Shown: piece by piece, positions 1 to 8,217 of the stretch
Layout: each line of letters starts with the position of its first letter
How positions within the stretch are numbered: the stretch's first letter is position 1
From: JAIVGV01 sp035295985
Lineage (GTDB): Bacteria; Acidobacteriota; Blastocatellia; Pyrinomonadales; Pyrinomonadaceae
Direction of reading: 5' to 3'
Assembly: GCA_035295985.1 (NCBI GenBank)
Contig: DATHBT010000074.1
Coordinates: forward strand, 1 to 42,399
DNA: 42,399 bases
Translations under genes and position numbers: made by a program
Notes under the pieces: model-generated
Databases searched by the model: none
Told to the model about the DNA's origin: nothing
Seen by the model: only the letters and a program-made list of their open reading frames with translations

Positions 1-903
1 TATGAAATCTACGACCTGCCGGCCGGCCGCTACTTGGTCGATCCGGGGACGCCGCCCGGCTGGAAGGCCGATGCCTCCTGGGCGGGCCACCGGGCCGGCC
101 ACGAAGTCGTTGACGCGGGCGCCCGCGGCGGCAGGGCGTCGAAGTGGCTCCCCGTCGTCGTCGTCGAAGACAAGCGGCACGCCGGCCTCGACATCCGGTT
201 CGAGATCGACAACGCGATGGGCGGCAAGGTCTATAACGCGGCGGGCAAACCCATGCGCGACGTCTGCCTCCGCCTCCACCCGGCCGCGGACGAGCAGCAG
301 GCGGCCTTCCCCTACAAGGCCGCCTGCACCAAGGATGACGGCGCGTTCCTGCTCGAAGAAATCCCGACCGGCTCCTACGTGCTCGCCGTCAACGAGGACG
401 GGAAGATCACCAGCAGCGAGCCGTTCGGCAAGTTCTATTACCCGAACGTCGCGGAGCGCGAGCGGGCCGCCGTCATCACCGTCGGGCCGGGCGACCGCGT
501 GACCGGGCTGGACATCCACGCGCCCGCGGCAATCGAGACGATCACGGTCGAGGGCCGCTTCCTCTACTCTGACGGCCAGCCCATCGTGGGAGAGACGGTG
601 GAGTTCAAGCCGGAGAAGGACGCGGGCGACATGGAGGGCGGGGCCAAGACGTACTCCGACACCGCGGGGCGCTTCTCGCTCAACATCCTCAAAGGTCTGA
701 AGGGCCAACTCCACGGCCAGATGGTCGCCTACTATGGCAAGTTCGAGAACTGCCCGAAGCTCGAAGCCAGCCTCAAAAAACAGATCGCGCGCGATTACGC
801 CCTCAAGACGCCCGCCCTCGCCCTGAGCGCCGACGCAGACCTGCGCGACGTCGAGCTGCGATACCCGTTCCCCAGCTGCCAGAAGGAGCGCGATCAGGAG
901 TGA
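1..903 (+). CDS. Carboxypeptidase-regulatory-like domain protein, 3' part (5' end outside window)
   Basis: The reading frame is open from the first base and ends with TGA at 901-903, so the start lies outside the window; the TTG at 34 is not a likely start because the frame upstream of it reads as ordinary beta-strand sequence (YEIYDLPAGRYLV). The visible 300 residues contain two or three repeats of the pattern 'G.V.D..G.P......V.........G.F.......G.Y', as in the segments starting NAMGGKVYNAAGKPMRD and GRFLYSDGQPIVGETVEF. These are carboxypeptidase-regulatory-like (CarboxypepD_reg / transthyretin-like) beta-sandwich domains. Such domains are usually in secreted or surface proteins and are not catalytic. 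The C-terminus is charged and has no anchor. Function cannot be given beyond an extracellular binding or structural role. It is followed after 153 bp by the glucosidase gene on the same strand; that gap shows no clear promoter or terminator. Confidence 0.8.
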   Translation, partial: YEIYDLPAGRYLVDPGTPPGWKADASWAGHRAGHEVVDAGARGGRASKWLPVVVVEDKRHAGLDIRFEIDNAMGGKVYNAAGKPMRDVCLRLHPAADEQQAAFPYKAACTKDDGAFLLEEIPTGSYVLAVNEDGKITSSEPFGKFYYPNVAERERAAVITVGPGDRVTGLDIHAPAAIETITVEGRFLYSDGQPIVGETVEFKPEKDAGDMEGGAKTYSDTAGRFSLNILKGLKGQLHGQMVAYYGKFENCPKLEASLKKQIARDYALKTPALALSADADLRDVELRYPFPSCQKERDQE

Positions 904-1056
904 GCGCCGGGGCGCGCCATCGCCCGCGGGCACAACTTTCGTCCGCCGCCCGGCCCACGCCGCCGCAGGAATGCGTCTCACTGGGCGCCCCGCCGGGGTG
1001 CGATCGCGAACATTCCGCTTGCAATCCAATCACCTCTCAGTGTAATTACACGCCCC

Positions 1057-3747
1057 ATGACAAAACGATTGGACGCGGAGCGTGAGCGACTGCGCGAGGA
1101 CGCGAGCCGCGAGAAGAACTGGAAGCGTTGGGGGCCGTACCTCAGCGAGCGACAGTGGGGAACCGTGCGCGAGGACTACTCGGAGGGCGGCGACGCGTGG
1201 AACTACTTCCCGCACGAGCACGCGCGCTCGCGCGCCTACCGCTGGGGCGAGGACGGCCTGCTGGGGATAACGGATCGCGAGGGCCGCCTCTGCTTCGCGC
1301 TCGCCCTGTGGAACGAGCGCGACCCCATCCTGAAGGAGCGCCTGTTCGGCCTGACGAACGGCGAGGGCAACCACGGCGAGGACGTGAAGGAGCACTACTT
1401 CTACCTCGACTCCACGCCGACCCACTCCTACATGAAGGCGCTCTACAAGTACCCGCAGGTGGAGTTCCCCTACCGCTGGATGATCGAGGAGAACGGTCGG
1501 CGCGGCAAGTACGACCCGGAGTTCGAGCTGACCGACACCGGACTCTTCGACGCCCGCCGCTACTTCGATGTGTTCGCCGAGTACGCCAACTCCACGCCGA
1601 ACGACATCTTGGTTCGCGTCACCGTCGCCAACCGCTCGGACGAGCCGGCCGCCGTCCACCTGCTGCCCACGCTCTGGTTCCGCAACACCTGGGCGTGGGG
1701 CCGCGAGGGCGAGGGCTACTGGCCGCGCCCCTCGATCACCGCGGCCGACGACGGCACGCTCGTCGCCGATCACGAGTCGCTCGGCCGCTTCCGCCTCGCC
1801 GCCGAGGCGACCGGCGCGTCCGGCCCCTTCGAGTGGCTCTTCACCGAGAACGAGACGAACACCCAGAAACTTTACGGCTCGCCGAACCGCACGCCTTACG
1901 TCAAGGACGCCTTCCACGAGTACGTCGTCGGCGGCCGGCGCGACGCGGTCAACCCCGCGCGGGAGGGCACGAAGGCCGCGGCCCACTACCGCTTTGAAAT
2001 CCCCGCGGGCGGCGAAGTCGTCGTCAGGCTCCGGCTCTCGCACGAATCGGAAGCGCCCCGCAAAGCCTTCGGCTCGGAGTTCGACAAGACCTTCGCCGCG
2101 CGCGCCAAGGAGTCCGACGAGTTCTACGAATCCGTCATCCCGCAGAACCTCCCCGAAGAGGCGCGCCGCGTCGCCCGGCAGGCTTACGCCGGCCTGCTCT
2201 GGACGAAGCAATTCTACCACTACATCATCGCCGACTGGCTAGCGGGCGACCCGAACTTCCCGCCGCCCCCTGCGAGCCGGCGCGAAGGGCGCAACTACGA
2301 CTGGCTCCACCTCTACAACCGCGACGTGATCTCGATGCCCGACAAGTGGGAGTACCCCTGGTACGCCGCGTGGGATTTGGCCTTCCACATGATCCCGTTC
2401 TCGCGCATCGATCCGCAGTTCGCCAAGGAACAGCTCGTGCTCTTTTTGCGCGAGTGGTACATGCACCCGTCGGGCAAGCTCCCGTCCTACGAGTGGACGT
2501 TCAACGATGCGAACCCGCCCGTCCACGCCTGGGCCTGCTGGCGCGTCTATCAGATGACGGAGGAGATGGAGGGCGAACCCGACCGGCTGTTCCTGGAGCG
2601 CGTCTATCCGAAGCTGCTCGTCAACTTCACGCAGTGGGTCAACCGGCAGGACATCGAGGGCAAGGGCCTCTTCGCGGGCGGCTTCCTCGGCCTCGACAAC
2701 ATCGGGCTGTTCGACCGCTCGCAGCCGCTCCCGAACGGCGCGCTCCTCCAGCAGGCCGACGGCACGGCGTGGATGGCCTTCTACTGCGCCGTCATGCTTG
2801 AGATGGCGGTGGAGCTGGCGCGCAAGGAGCCGGAGTACGAGGACATCGCCTCGAAGTTCTTCGAGCACTTCGTCGGCATCGTTGACGCCATCAACGCGCT
2901 CGGCGAGGGCGGCCTGTGGGACGAGGAGGACGGCTTCTACTACGACGAGATCAAGTCGAACGGGCGCGAGCTGCCGCTGCGCGTGCGCTCGATGGTCGGG
3001 CTGATCCCGCTCATCGCGGTCGTCCACCTGGACGAGGACGTGATCAGGAACCTCCCCGGCTTCGCCAAGCGCCTGCGCTGGTTTTTGGAGAACCGCAAAG
3101 ACCTCGCGCACTACATCTCCTACGCCGAGACCTCGCGCGAGGGGCGCGCGCACCACATCCGCCTGCTCGCGATCCCCTCGCGCGACAGGCTCGAAAAAGT
3201 CCTGCGCTACCTGCTCGACGAGACTGAGTTCCTCTCACCTTACGGCTTCCGCTCGCTCTCGCGCGCCTACGGCGAGCAGCCCTACGTGCTCCGCCTCGGC
3301 GGTCAGGAGTACCGCATCGGCTACGATCCGGGCGAGTCCACGTCGGGGATGTTCGGCGGAAACTCCAACTGGCGCGGCCCCGTCTGGATGCCCGTCAACT
3401 TCCTGCTCGTCGAGGCGCTCGAACGCTACCACTACTTCTACGGCGACGAGCTGCGCGTCGAGTGCCCGCGCGGGTCGGGCCGGATGATGAACCTGGCCGA
3501 GGTGTCGCAGGAGCTGACGCGCCGCCTCACCGCGATCTTCATGCCCGACGCGGAGGGGCGCGCGCCGTGGCAGGGCGTCGAGGAACGGCTCTTCTCGCGC
3601 GATCCGCACTGGCGCGATCTCGTCCTCTTCTACGAATACTTTCACGGCGACACGGGCCGCGGCATCGGCGCGAGCCACCAGACCGGCTGGACGGGCCTCG
3701 TCGCCTCGCTCCTCGACCGCCTCGCGCGCGACGGCACGAAAGGCTAA
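1057..3747 (+). CDS. GH63/MGH1-like glycoside hydrolase (glucosidase)
   Basis: An 896-residue protein of the bacterial 'glucosidase' group related to GH63 mannosyl-oligosaccharide glucosidase. The N-terminal third (EREKNWKRWGPYLSERQWGTV type sequence, then YFYLDSTPTHSYMKALYKYP) is typical of this group and forms the beta-sandwich part. The C-terminal two thirds are the (alpha/alpha)6 barrel, with WDLAFHMIPF near residue 438, NSNWRGPVWMPVN near 769 and a final GWTGLVASLLDR near 877. The family hydrolyses alpha-glucosidic bonds with inversion, using two acidic residues in the barrel; the natural substrate here is unknown. No signal peptide is visible, so it is probably cytoplasmic. The ATG at 1057 has no good ribosome binding site, but the conserved family N-terminus begins within a few residues of it. 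A strong hairpin follows the stop. Probably transcribed alone. Confidence 0.88.
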   Translation: MTKRLDAERERLREDASREKNWKRWGPYLSERQWGTVREDYSEGGDAWNYFPHEHARSRAYRWGEDGLLGITDREGRLCFALALWNERDPILKERLFGLTNGEGNHGEDVKEHYFYLDSTPTHSYMKALYKYPQVEFPYRWMIEENGRRGKYDPEFELTDTGLFDARRYFDVFAEYANSTPNDILVRVTVANRSDEPAAVHLLPTLWFRNTWAWGREGEGYWPRPSITAADDGTLVADHESLGRFRLAAEATGASGPFEWLFTENETNTQKLYGSPNRTPYVKDAFHEYVVGGRRDAVNPAREGTKAAAHYRFEIPAGGEVVVRLRLSHESEAPRKAFGSEFDKTFAARAKESDEFYESVIPQNLPEEARRVARQAYAGLLWTKQFYHYIIADWLAGDPNFPPPPASRREGRNYDWLHLYNRDVISMPDKWEYPWYAAWDLAFHMIPFSRIDPQFAKEQLVLFLREWYMHPSGKLPSYEWTFNDANPPVHAWACWRVYQMTEEMEGEPDRLFLERVYPKLLVNFTQWVNRQDIEGKGLFAGGFLGLDNIGLFDRSQPLPNGALLQQADGTAWMAFYCAVMLEMAVELARKEPEYEDIASKFFEHFVGIVDAINALGEGGLWDEEDGFYYDEIKSNGRELPLRVRSMVGLIPLIAVVHLDEDVIRNLPGFAKRLRWFLENRKDLAHYISYAETSREGRAHHIRLLAIPSRDRLEKVLRYLLDETEFLSPYGFRSLSRAYGEQPYVLRLGGQEYRIGYDPGESTSGMFGGNSNWRGPVWMPVNFLLVEALERYHYFYGDELRVECPRGSGRMMNLAEVSQELTRRLTAIFMPDAEGRAPWQGVEERLFSRDPHWRDLVLFYEYFHGDTGRGIGASHQTGWTGLVASLLDRLARDGTKG

Positions 3748-3789
3748 CCGCGCCGTGCCGGAGCCACACGGAGCCGCTTTAACTGACAG

Positions 3790-3826
3790 GGCCGCGGGGA
3801 AAGTTTCGACTTTCTCCGCGGCCTTT
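3790..3826 (+). terminator. Intrinsic terminator after the glucosidase gene
   Basis: A 14-bp stem (3790-3803 with 3810-3823, one G-T pair) closes a 6-nt loop and is followed by TTT. It begins 43 bp after the stop codon of the glucosidase gene and points the right way. Confidence 0.75.
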
Positions 3827-3878
3827 CGCTCTACGATGTGAATTCGGCGTAAGGGTGCGCCGCCCTGGAAGGGCGGGA

Positions 3879-4061
3879 GACAATAGCCGGGGGCGAGCGG
3901 ACGTGAGTCCGCGACGCCCCCGGTCAAGCCGACAAAACAGCACCGACCCCGGAGGGGTCGCAGACGCCCGGCACGCCTGCGACCCCTCCGGGGTCGGGAC
4001 TTCATTCCTTGCCAGACCGGGGGCGTCGCTCGCTCTTGCTCGCTCGCCCCCGGCTATTGTC
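3879..4061. repeat. Nested three-arm palindromic intergenic element (REP/BIME-like)
   Basis: Three exact inverted repeats are nested inside each other: 3879-3899 with 4041-4061 (21 of 21), 3912-3925 with 4015-4028 (14 of 14), and 3943-3963 with 3977-3997 (21 of 21). The inner arm is itself self-complementary (GACCCC..GGGGTC). A further small palindrome, CGTCCCC-TAC-GGGGACG, sits just outside at 4064-4080. Together they fill the 418-bp gap 3748-4165 between the glucosidase and the convergent gene at 4166. Transcribed from either side it would fold into a very long stem. No protein-coding frame with plausible sequence is seen in it. It resembles REP/BIME-type extragenic palindromes; a RAYT transposase is not in the window. 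Confidence 0.85.
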
Positions 4062-4165
4062 TTCGTCCCCTACGGGGACGGAATTAGGCCGAACACCTGC
4101 CCACACAGCCTCAATTCCGTGCGACAGGTCTCGACGTTTGAGCACGCGGCGGTTTGCGCGCCGCC

Positions 4166-6085
4166 TCACCGCACCGCTTGCTGCTGCGCCCGCTTCGGTT
4201 CGAGGACGGAACGCGCGACGGCGACGGTGGCGAGCGAGCGCGGCGCGTGGCCGCTGAAGGCGCGCGCCGACTCGACCGCGGCGAAGAGATCGTCTTCCGC
4301 GAGCGCGGCGAAGAGCGACGGCAGATCGCCGGGCGCGGCCAACTCCGTGCCCATCTGGATGCTGAACTTCCCTTCGAGCCTGACGTTCGTGTTGCCGTTC
4401 TCGCCCGTGAAGTTTTCGACGGCGTTCGCGGCTCGGATCAGCTCGGCCGTCAGTTCGCGCGCCCGCGCGCGGTCGAGCGTCGCGTAGCGCGCGGCGACGG
4501 CGACGAGCGAGTAGGCGCGCTCCGGCGTGCCCGCGTCGATCTTCCGTGCGACGGAGAGCGATTCGTCGAGCAGTTCGAGCGCGCGTGCGCGGTCGGTTTT
4601 CGAGAGCAGGTCGGAGGCGCGACCGAGCGCCCAGGAGAGTACCGGGGCGGGCAGGTCGCCCTTGCGCGCGGCCTTGAGGGCCTCGTCGGCCTCGCCCCTG
4701 CGTATGAGGGCGCCGACGAGGTTGTAGTTGGCGAAGCGCAGCAGCCCGCGGCGCGTGTCGCCGTCGGCGATCTTTTCGGCGTACTCCGCTGCGCGCGCGT
4801 CGCCCGCGCCCGCGGCCTTCATGGCGGCGAAGGCGTAGGCGCGGTCGCGCTCGTCCGAGTTGGCCGCGTGCGCGAGGGAGTCTTCCAGCTCGCCGGCGAT
4901 CTTCTCCGCCGCGTCGTCGGGGGCGGGAGTCATGCCGCGGTCGAGCGCGCGTTCGTCGCCCGCTTGCAGGCGCGCGGGCGCGTCGGTGCGCAGCGCGGCG
5001 AGTTGCGCGCGCACGGCGGGCGCGAGTTGCGGGGCGTGGCGCTCGAAGAGCGGGAGCAGCCGCGCGGCGATGAAGTAAGTGCCCCCGCGCCCGGCGGAGG
5101 TTTGATCCAGCTCCGGCAGGGGGCGAAGCAGCGCGGCCGAGGCGACGCGGAAGAAGGACTCTCGCAGGGCGGGCGACAGCTCCGGCGCGGGCCGCGGCGC
5201 GTAGCTCATGCTGGAAGGGATGCCGCCAGGGGAGACGGTCAGATAGATCGACGGCGTGAAGGCGTAGGAGGTGAGGAGTGAGACGGTGTTGGCGTCTGTG
5301 TCGGCGTCGGCCGCGGCGCGCGCGACCAACGCGGCGAAGAGGGAGTCAGCACCGGCCGCGTCCTTACCCCGCAGCTCGACCAGGAAGCGTATGCCGCGCT
5401 CCGTGACGCCCAGCAGCGCGGGGCCTGCGATCTGCGCGGCGCGCGAGGCGTCGCCGCGCTCCAACAACTCGCCCGCCAGCCTCAGCCGCTCTGAGGCCGC
5501 GGCGGGCGGCAATTCCGCGGCCTGCGAAGACGCGCCGCTCGCACTTGCCGCCGCGCCGTCATCCTTCGGCGGATTCATCCGCGCGAGAAACTCTTCGGCG
5601 AGCGCCTGATCGCGGCGCGCGGCCAGCCTGAGCACCTCCGAGCGGACGAGCGGGCGCGGCCCCGTTCGCACGCCGCCGCCCCGCGTGCGCGGGCCGAATG
5701 AGCCGCCGCCCTCGCGCGCGTACTCGCGCTCGGCCGCCTCCGCCGAATCCCAGGCCCTGCGGAACAGATCGCGCGCGCGTTCGCGCTCGTGCCCCCAGAG
5801 GGTGTCGGCCGTCCGCGCCTGCACCCGCGCGCGCAGCACGTCGTCGCCGTAGCCGCGCGACTCTTCGGCCAGGGCGACGAGCAGCGAGAGCGCGACGGCG
5901 CGTCGCCCCGCCTCGTTCATCTCCGCCGTCTCGGACGGCGCACGCTCCGCACGTTTCGGCTTCGCCGCCTCCGCTTTCGCCGCGGGCGCTGACTTCGACT
6001 CCTGCGCCCAGACTGGCCCGGCGGACGCGACGGCAAAGACCGCAGCGGCGCACAGGCGCGAGAAGTGATCAACTCTTAATCTCAT
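4166..6085 (-). CDS. Exported protein of unknown function (639 aa)
   Basis: I do not recognise a named family. The start is taken as ATG at 6085, not the GTG three codons upstream, because GAAGGTG lies 5-6 nt before this ATG. Residues about 5-28 form a signal peptide (basic start, hydrophobic stretch, VWAQES cleavage region). The mature protein is Ala- and Arg-rich and almost entirely helical in appearance, with repeated short helices such as RARDLFRRAWDSAEAAE and AARRDQALAEEFLARM. This suggests a TPR-like or other alpha-solenoid fold in the periplasm or outside the cell, but the repeats are too degenerate to count. A Pro/Lys/Ala linker follows the signal peptide. It is monocistronic by context: the gene ahead ends at 6262 with a palindromic repeat between, and the gene after is convergent. 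Confidence 0.75.
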   Translation of the reverse strand: MRLRVDHFSRLCAAAVFAVASAGPVWAQESKSAPAAKAEAAKPKRAERAPSETAEMNEAGRRAVALSLLVALAEESRGYGDDVLRARVQARTADTLWGHERERARDLFRRAWDSAEAAEREYAREGGGSFGPRTRGGGVRTGPRPLVRSEVLRLAARRDQALAEEFLARMNPPKDDGAAASASGASSQAAELPPAAASERLRLAGELLERGDASRAAQIAGPALLGVTERGIRFLVELRGKDAAGADSLFAALVARAAADADTDANTVSLLTSYAFTPSIYLTVSPGGIPSSMSYAPRPAPELSPALRESFFRVASAALLRPLPELDQTSAGRGGTYFIAARLLPLFERHAPQLAPAVRAQLAALRTDAPARLQAGDERALDRGMTPAPDDAAEKIAGELEDSLAHAANSDERDRAYAFAAMKAAGAGDARAAEYAEKIADGDTRRGLLRFANYNLVGALIRRGEADEALKAARKGDLPAPVLSWALGRASDLLSKTDRARALELLDESLSVARKIDAGTPERAYSLVAVAARYATLDRARARELTAELIRAANAVENFTGENGNTNVRLEGKFSIQMGTELAAPGDLPSLFAALAEDDLFAAVESARAFSGHAPRSLATVAVARSVLEPKRAQQQAVR

Positions 6086-6106
6086 GTGAGTCACCTTCGG
6101 GCAGGC

Positions 6107-6182
6107 AGGTCAGTACCGGCGCGCGATAGCGGGCGGGCGGCGTTGCCTGAGACCGACCCGCCACCGCGGGAGGTACTGACCT
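6107..6182. repeat. Palindromic intergenic element with GGTCAGTACC arms
   Basis: AGGTCAGTACC at 6107-6117 is matched exactly by its inverted copy at 6172-6182, with a GC-rich centre containing further partly complementary tracts. It lies in the 176-bp gap between two minus-strand genes, 22 bp upstream of the start at 6085. It differs in sequence from the other repeat families in the window. Confidence 0.65.
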
Positions 6183-6261
6183 CTGGTCAGCCCAACACCG
6201 ATCGATAATCCAGTCTAATAACCGGGGGCGGGCGAGCCGAAGGCGGGCGAGTCGCGAAGCG

Positions 6262-6858
6262 TCACTTGTCGTCGTCCTTCGTGGCGGCCTTGGGGCGGTC
6301 GCGGACGTAGCCCTCGCCGCGCTGCTTGAGTTCGGCCTTGTTGGCGAGAGTGTGGACGGCGGAAGCGAGCACCTGCTTGCCGTCGAGCTTGAAGCTGGTG
6401 ACGCCGCGCGCGTCCGTGTCGGGGTCGTCGTACTGGATGACGAGGTAGCGCTGCTTCTCGCGCATGAGCAGCCCCAGCATGTTCGCGCCGTAGGGCAGCG
6501 GGACGTGCCTGATGACGTTGCCGGTCGTCGTGCGCTGCGCCTTCGTGTCGGGCCAGACGGCGGCGACCGAGGCGTAGGGCAGCGAGAAATACTCGCGCCC
6601 CTGCTTATCGCGGAAGACGAGGCGCTGCGACGCGTCGTCGAAGTTGAGCGTGCCGGTCTGCTTCTTCATGTAGCCGGCGACGCCGCCCTCGTACTTGGCC
6701 TTGAGCGTGGCGGGCGCGGCGGGCGTCGGCGTCGCCTTAGGGTCGGCGGCGGGCGTCTGGTCGGCAGCGACGCGCGGGCGCTGCGCGAGGGCGGCCGTGC
6801 CGGCGAGCGTGAGCAGCGCGAGCGCGAGGCCCGCGGCGGTCAGGTGTGAGCGTTTCAT
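6262..6858 (-). CDS. Exported PH-like/GRAM-like domain protein of unknown function
   Basis: A 198-residue protein with a clear signal peptide (residues 1-25, ending LAQ) and a Pro/Ala/Thr linker to about residue 50. The remainder contains the pattern TGTLNFDDASQRLVFRD, then GREYFSLPYASVAAVWPD, then a later RYLVIQYDD segment. This run of short beta strands ending in a 'lpy..i..v' motif is what PH-like and GRAM-like domains look like, but the assignment is by pattern only. The start codon is supported by GGAAGGGG about 8 nt upstream. It follows the HAS-barrel-like gene by 35 bp on the same strand, so it may be the last gene of that transcript. The C-terminus is charged (KAATKDDDK). No catalytic residues are recognised. 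Confidence 0.7.
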   Translation of the reverse strand: MKRSHLTAAGLALALLTLAGTAALAQRPRVAADQTPAADPKATPTPAAPATLKAKYEGGVAGYMKKQTGTLNFDDASQRLVFRDKQGREYFSLPYASVAAVWPDTKAQRTTTGNVIRHVPLPYGANMLGLLMREKQRYLVIQYDDPDTDARGVTSFKLDGKQVLASAVHTLANKAELKQRGEGYVRDRPKAATKDDDK

Positions 6859-6893
6859 TTAAAACCCCTTCCGAGAAATTCCGTGTGTGCGCT

Positions 6894-7487
6894 TTAGAGA
6901 CGCACGCCGCCCATCGTGCGTTGCCAGGCAAGTGAGCGGCGCAGGACGCAGAAACGCTGCCGCTCCTCGGCCGTGGCGTCGCGCTCCAACTGTTCGAGCA
7001 CGGCTTCGAGCAGCGGCAGCGCGAACGCGCCCGCGTGTGAGATGACCTGCGAGAAGTAGTGCAGGCGCAACTGCCCGCCCGTGTCGCGGTGAAACTTCAG
7101 CACTTCGTCGGCCGGCATCCTGAAGACCTCCTGCCCGACCGGGATGACGCGGCGCGGGACGGCGTGGTGCGCGCCCGCCGCGTCGCGCCAGCCGAGCAGC
7201 AGCAGGCCGACGAGCACGCCCTGCTCGTTCAAATAGTCCGGGCTTAAGACCGCCAGCTCTGAGGGCGGCGACAGGCGCGGCCCCAGGCTCCCGTACTCCG
7301 GGTTGACGAGCTGCGTGTCGTAGATGAGGCCGACGACTTCCGAGCCGTCGCCCGCGGGCAGCGAGACGAACTGCGCAAAGCCGTAGTCCTCGGCCGCGGG
7401 CGCCGACGTGGCGTCGAGCCTGTCGATCACCCGCCCGACGTAATCGACGTGCGAGCGGGAGGCGACGATCTTGGCGATCCTTGTCAT
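6894..7487 (-). CDS. HAS-barrel-like domain protein, possible HerA N-terminal module without ATPase
   Basis: A 197-residue cytoplasmic protein. Residues 1 to about 120 (MTRIAKIVASRSHVDYVGRV, then a VVGLIYDTQLVNPEYG segment and a VLVGLLLLGW strand) match the general pattern of the HAS-barrel found at the N-terminus of the HerA helicase and in the alpha/beta ATP synthase family: a six-stranded barrel with 'v.G.v......y.F...' and 'v.G.iyd' turns. The second half is helical and ends with a conserved-looking charged region. There is no Walker A motif, so the P-loop ATPase part of HerA is missing. The context supports a link with NurA: nurA lies two genes upstream on the same strand. The ATG at 7487 has no Shine-Dalgarno sequence, because a palindromic repeat begins 2 bp upstream of it. 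The HAS-barrel reading is an inference and needs a profile or structure search. Confidence 0.65.
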   Translation of the reverse strand: MTRIAKIVASRSHVDYVGRVIDRLDATSAPAAEDYGFAQFVSLPAGDGSEVVGLIYDTQLVNPEYGSLGPRLSPPSELAVLSPDYLNEQGVLVGLLLLGWRDAAGAHHAVPRRVIPVGQEVFRMPADEVLKFHRDTGGQLRLHYFSQVISHAGAFALPLLEAVLEQLERDATAEERQRFCVLRRSLAWQRTMGGVRL

Positions 7488-7489
7488 TA

Positions 7490-7604
7490 GTCAGTTGTCC
7501 GTAGTCAGTTGTCAGTTGTTCGTGGCTGGCGGGCCGTCGCGTCACGTCGCAGGCGTCAAGCCTGTGAAGCTCATGCAACGGACAACTGACAACTGACCAC
7601 GGAC
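7490..7604. repeat. Heptad-armed palindromic element, family B copy 1
   Basis: A 115-nt element: left arm 7490-7520, core 7521-7573 (53 nt), right arm 7574-7604. Each arm is 31 nt and is built of 7-nt steps of GTC plus a variable tetranucleotide (AGTT, CGTA, CGTG, CGTT), the right arm inverted. It occupies nearly the whole gap between the zinc-ribbon gene (stop at 7616) and the HAS-barrel-like gene (start at 7487). The second copy is at 33464-33578 and has identical arm and core lengths. Confidence 0.85.
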
Positions 7605-7615
7605 AGCCCTTTCCG

Positions 7616-8176
7616 TCATAGCCAGACGGGGAGCGTGAACACGAAGAGCCAGAGCAGGACTTGCGCGCCCGCGAGCAGAACCGCGTAGGCGACGCCGCGC
7701 CGGGCCTCGGCCGCTTCACGCGCACGCCCGCTGCGCCGCGCGTCGCACGCGCCGGCCGCGCAGCAGGCGACGGCGCAAGCGCAGAAGACGATGCCGACGA
7801 ACGGGACGAAAGCGTAGGCCAGGAAGACGTAGCCGCGCGCCGTCTGCTCGTTGCGCCGCCCCCACCTCGGCTCGGGGCGCGCGGGCGCGCGGCGCGCGGG
7901 CGGCGGCGTGATGCTCGGCCAGCGGTACGAGGCGCGCAGCCCGTCGGCCGGGCTGTAGTCGCGCTCGCGCAGGTGCCGGCCGCAGGTCGCGCAGTAGCGC
8001 GCCGACGCCCGACGCGCGCGCGCGCCGCACGCGGGGCACGACGGCGACTCAGCCGTGGGCGCGTCGTGTTCGGCCGCCGCCGTGTCATGTGCGAACGTGC
8101 CGCACACGAACGTGCCGCGCCCGTCGCGGTCTCGCGCGCCCGTCGCGCCTGCCTGGTGTTGGTCGGCGTGGCCCAT
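7616..8176 (-). CDS. Zinc-ribbon membrane protein
   Basis: A 186-residue protein. Residues about 47-69 carry CPACGAR....CATCGR (CX2C-X12-CX2C), a zinc ribbon. After a Pro/Arg-rich linker there are two hydrophobic segments, around residues 118-143 (VFLAYAFVPFVGIVFCACAV) and 163-184 (VLLAGAQVLLWLFVFTLPVWL), so it should be an integral membrane protein with the ribbon in the cytoplasm. The first 45 residues are low complexity and the true start could be further in; the ATG has no good ribosome binding site. It starts 41 bp after the nurA stop on the same strand and is probably co-transcribed with it. Small zinc-ribbon membrane proteins of this kind have no assigned general function. A role in anchoring or regulating the nuclease is only a guess from position. 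Confidence 0.75.
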   Translation of the reverse strand: MGHADQHQAGATGARDRDGRGTFVCGTFAHDTAAAEHDAPTAESPSCPACGARARRASARYCATCGRHLRERDYSPADGLRASYRWPSITPPPARRAPARPEPRWGRRNEQTARGYVFLAYAFVPFVGIVFCACAVACCAAGACDARRSGRAREAAEARRGVAYAVLLAGAQVLLWLFVFTLPVWL

Positions 8177-8217
8177 CGAAGTCTGTCCGAAGCGGTCTCG
8201 CGAAACCCGCGCGGCTT

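Noticed and set aside
3855..4487. A 210-codon plus-strand frame across the nested palindrome
   Set aside because: It runs through inverted repeats and the antisense of the exported protein gene; its sequence has no pattern and no ribosome binding site.
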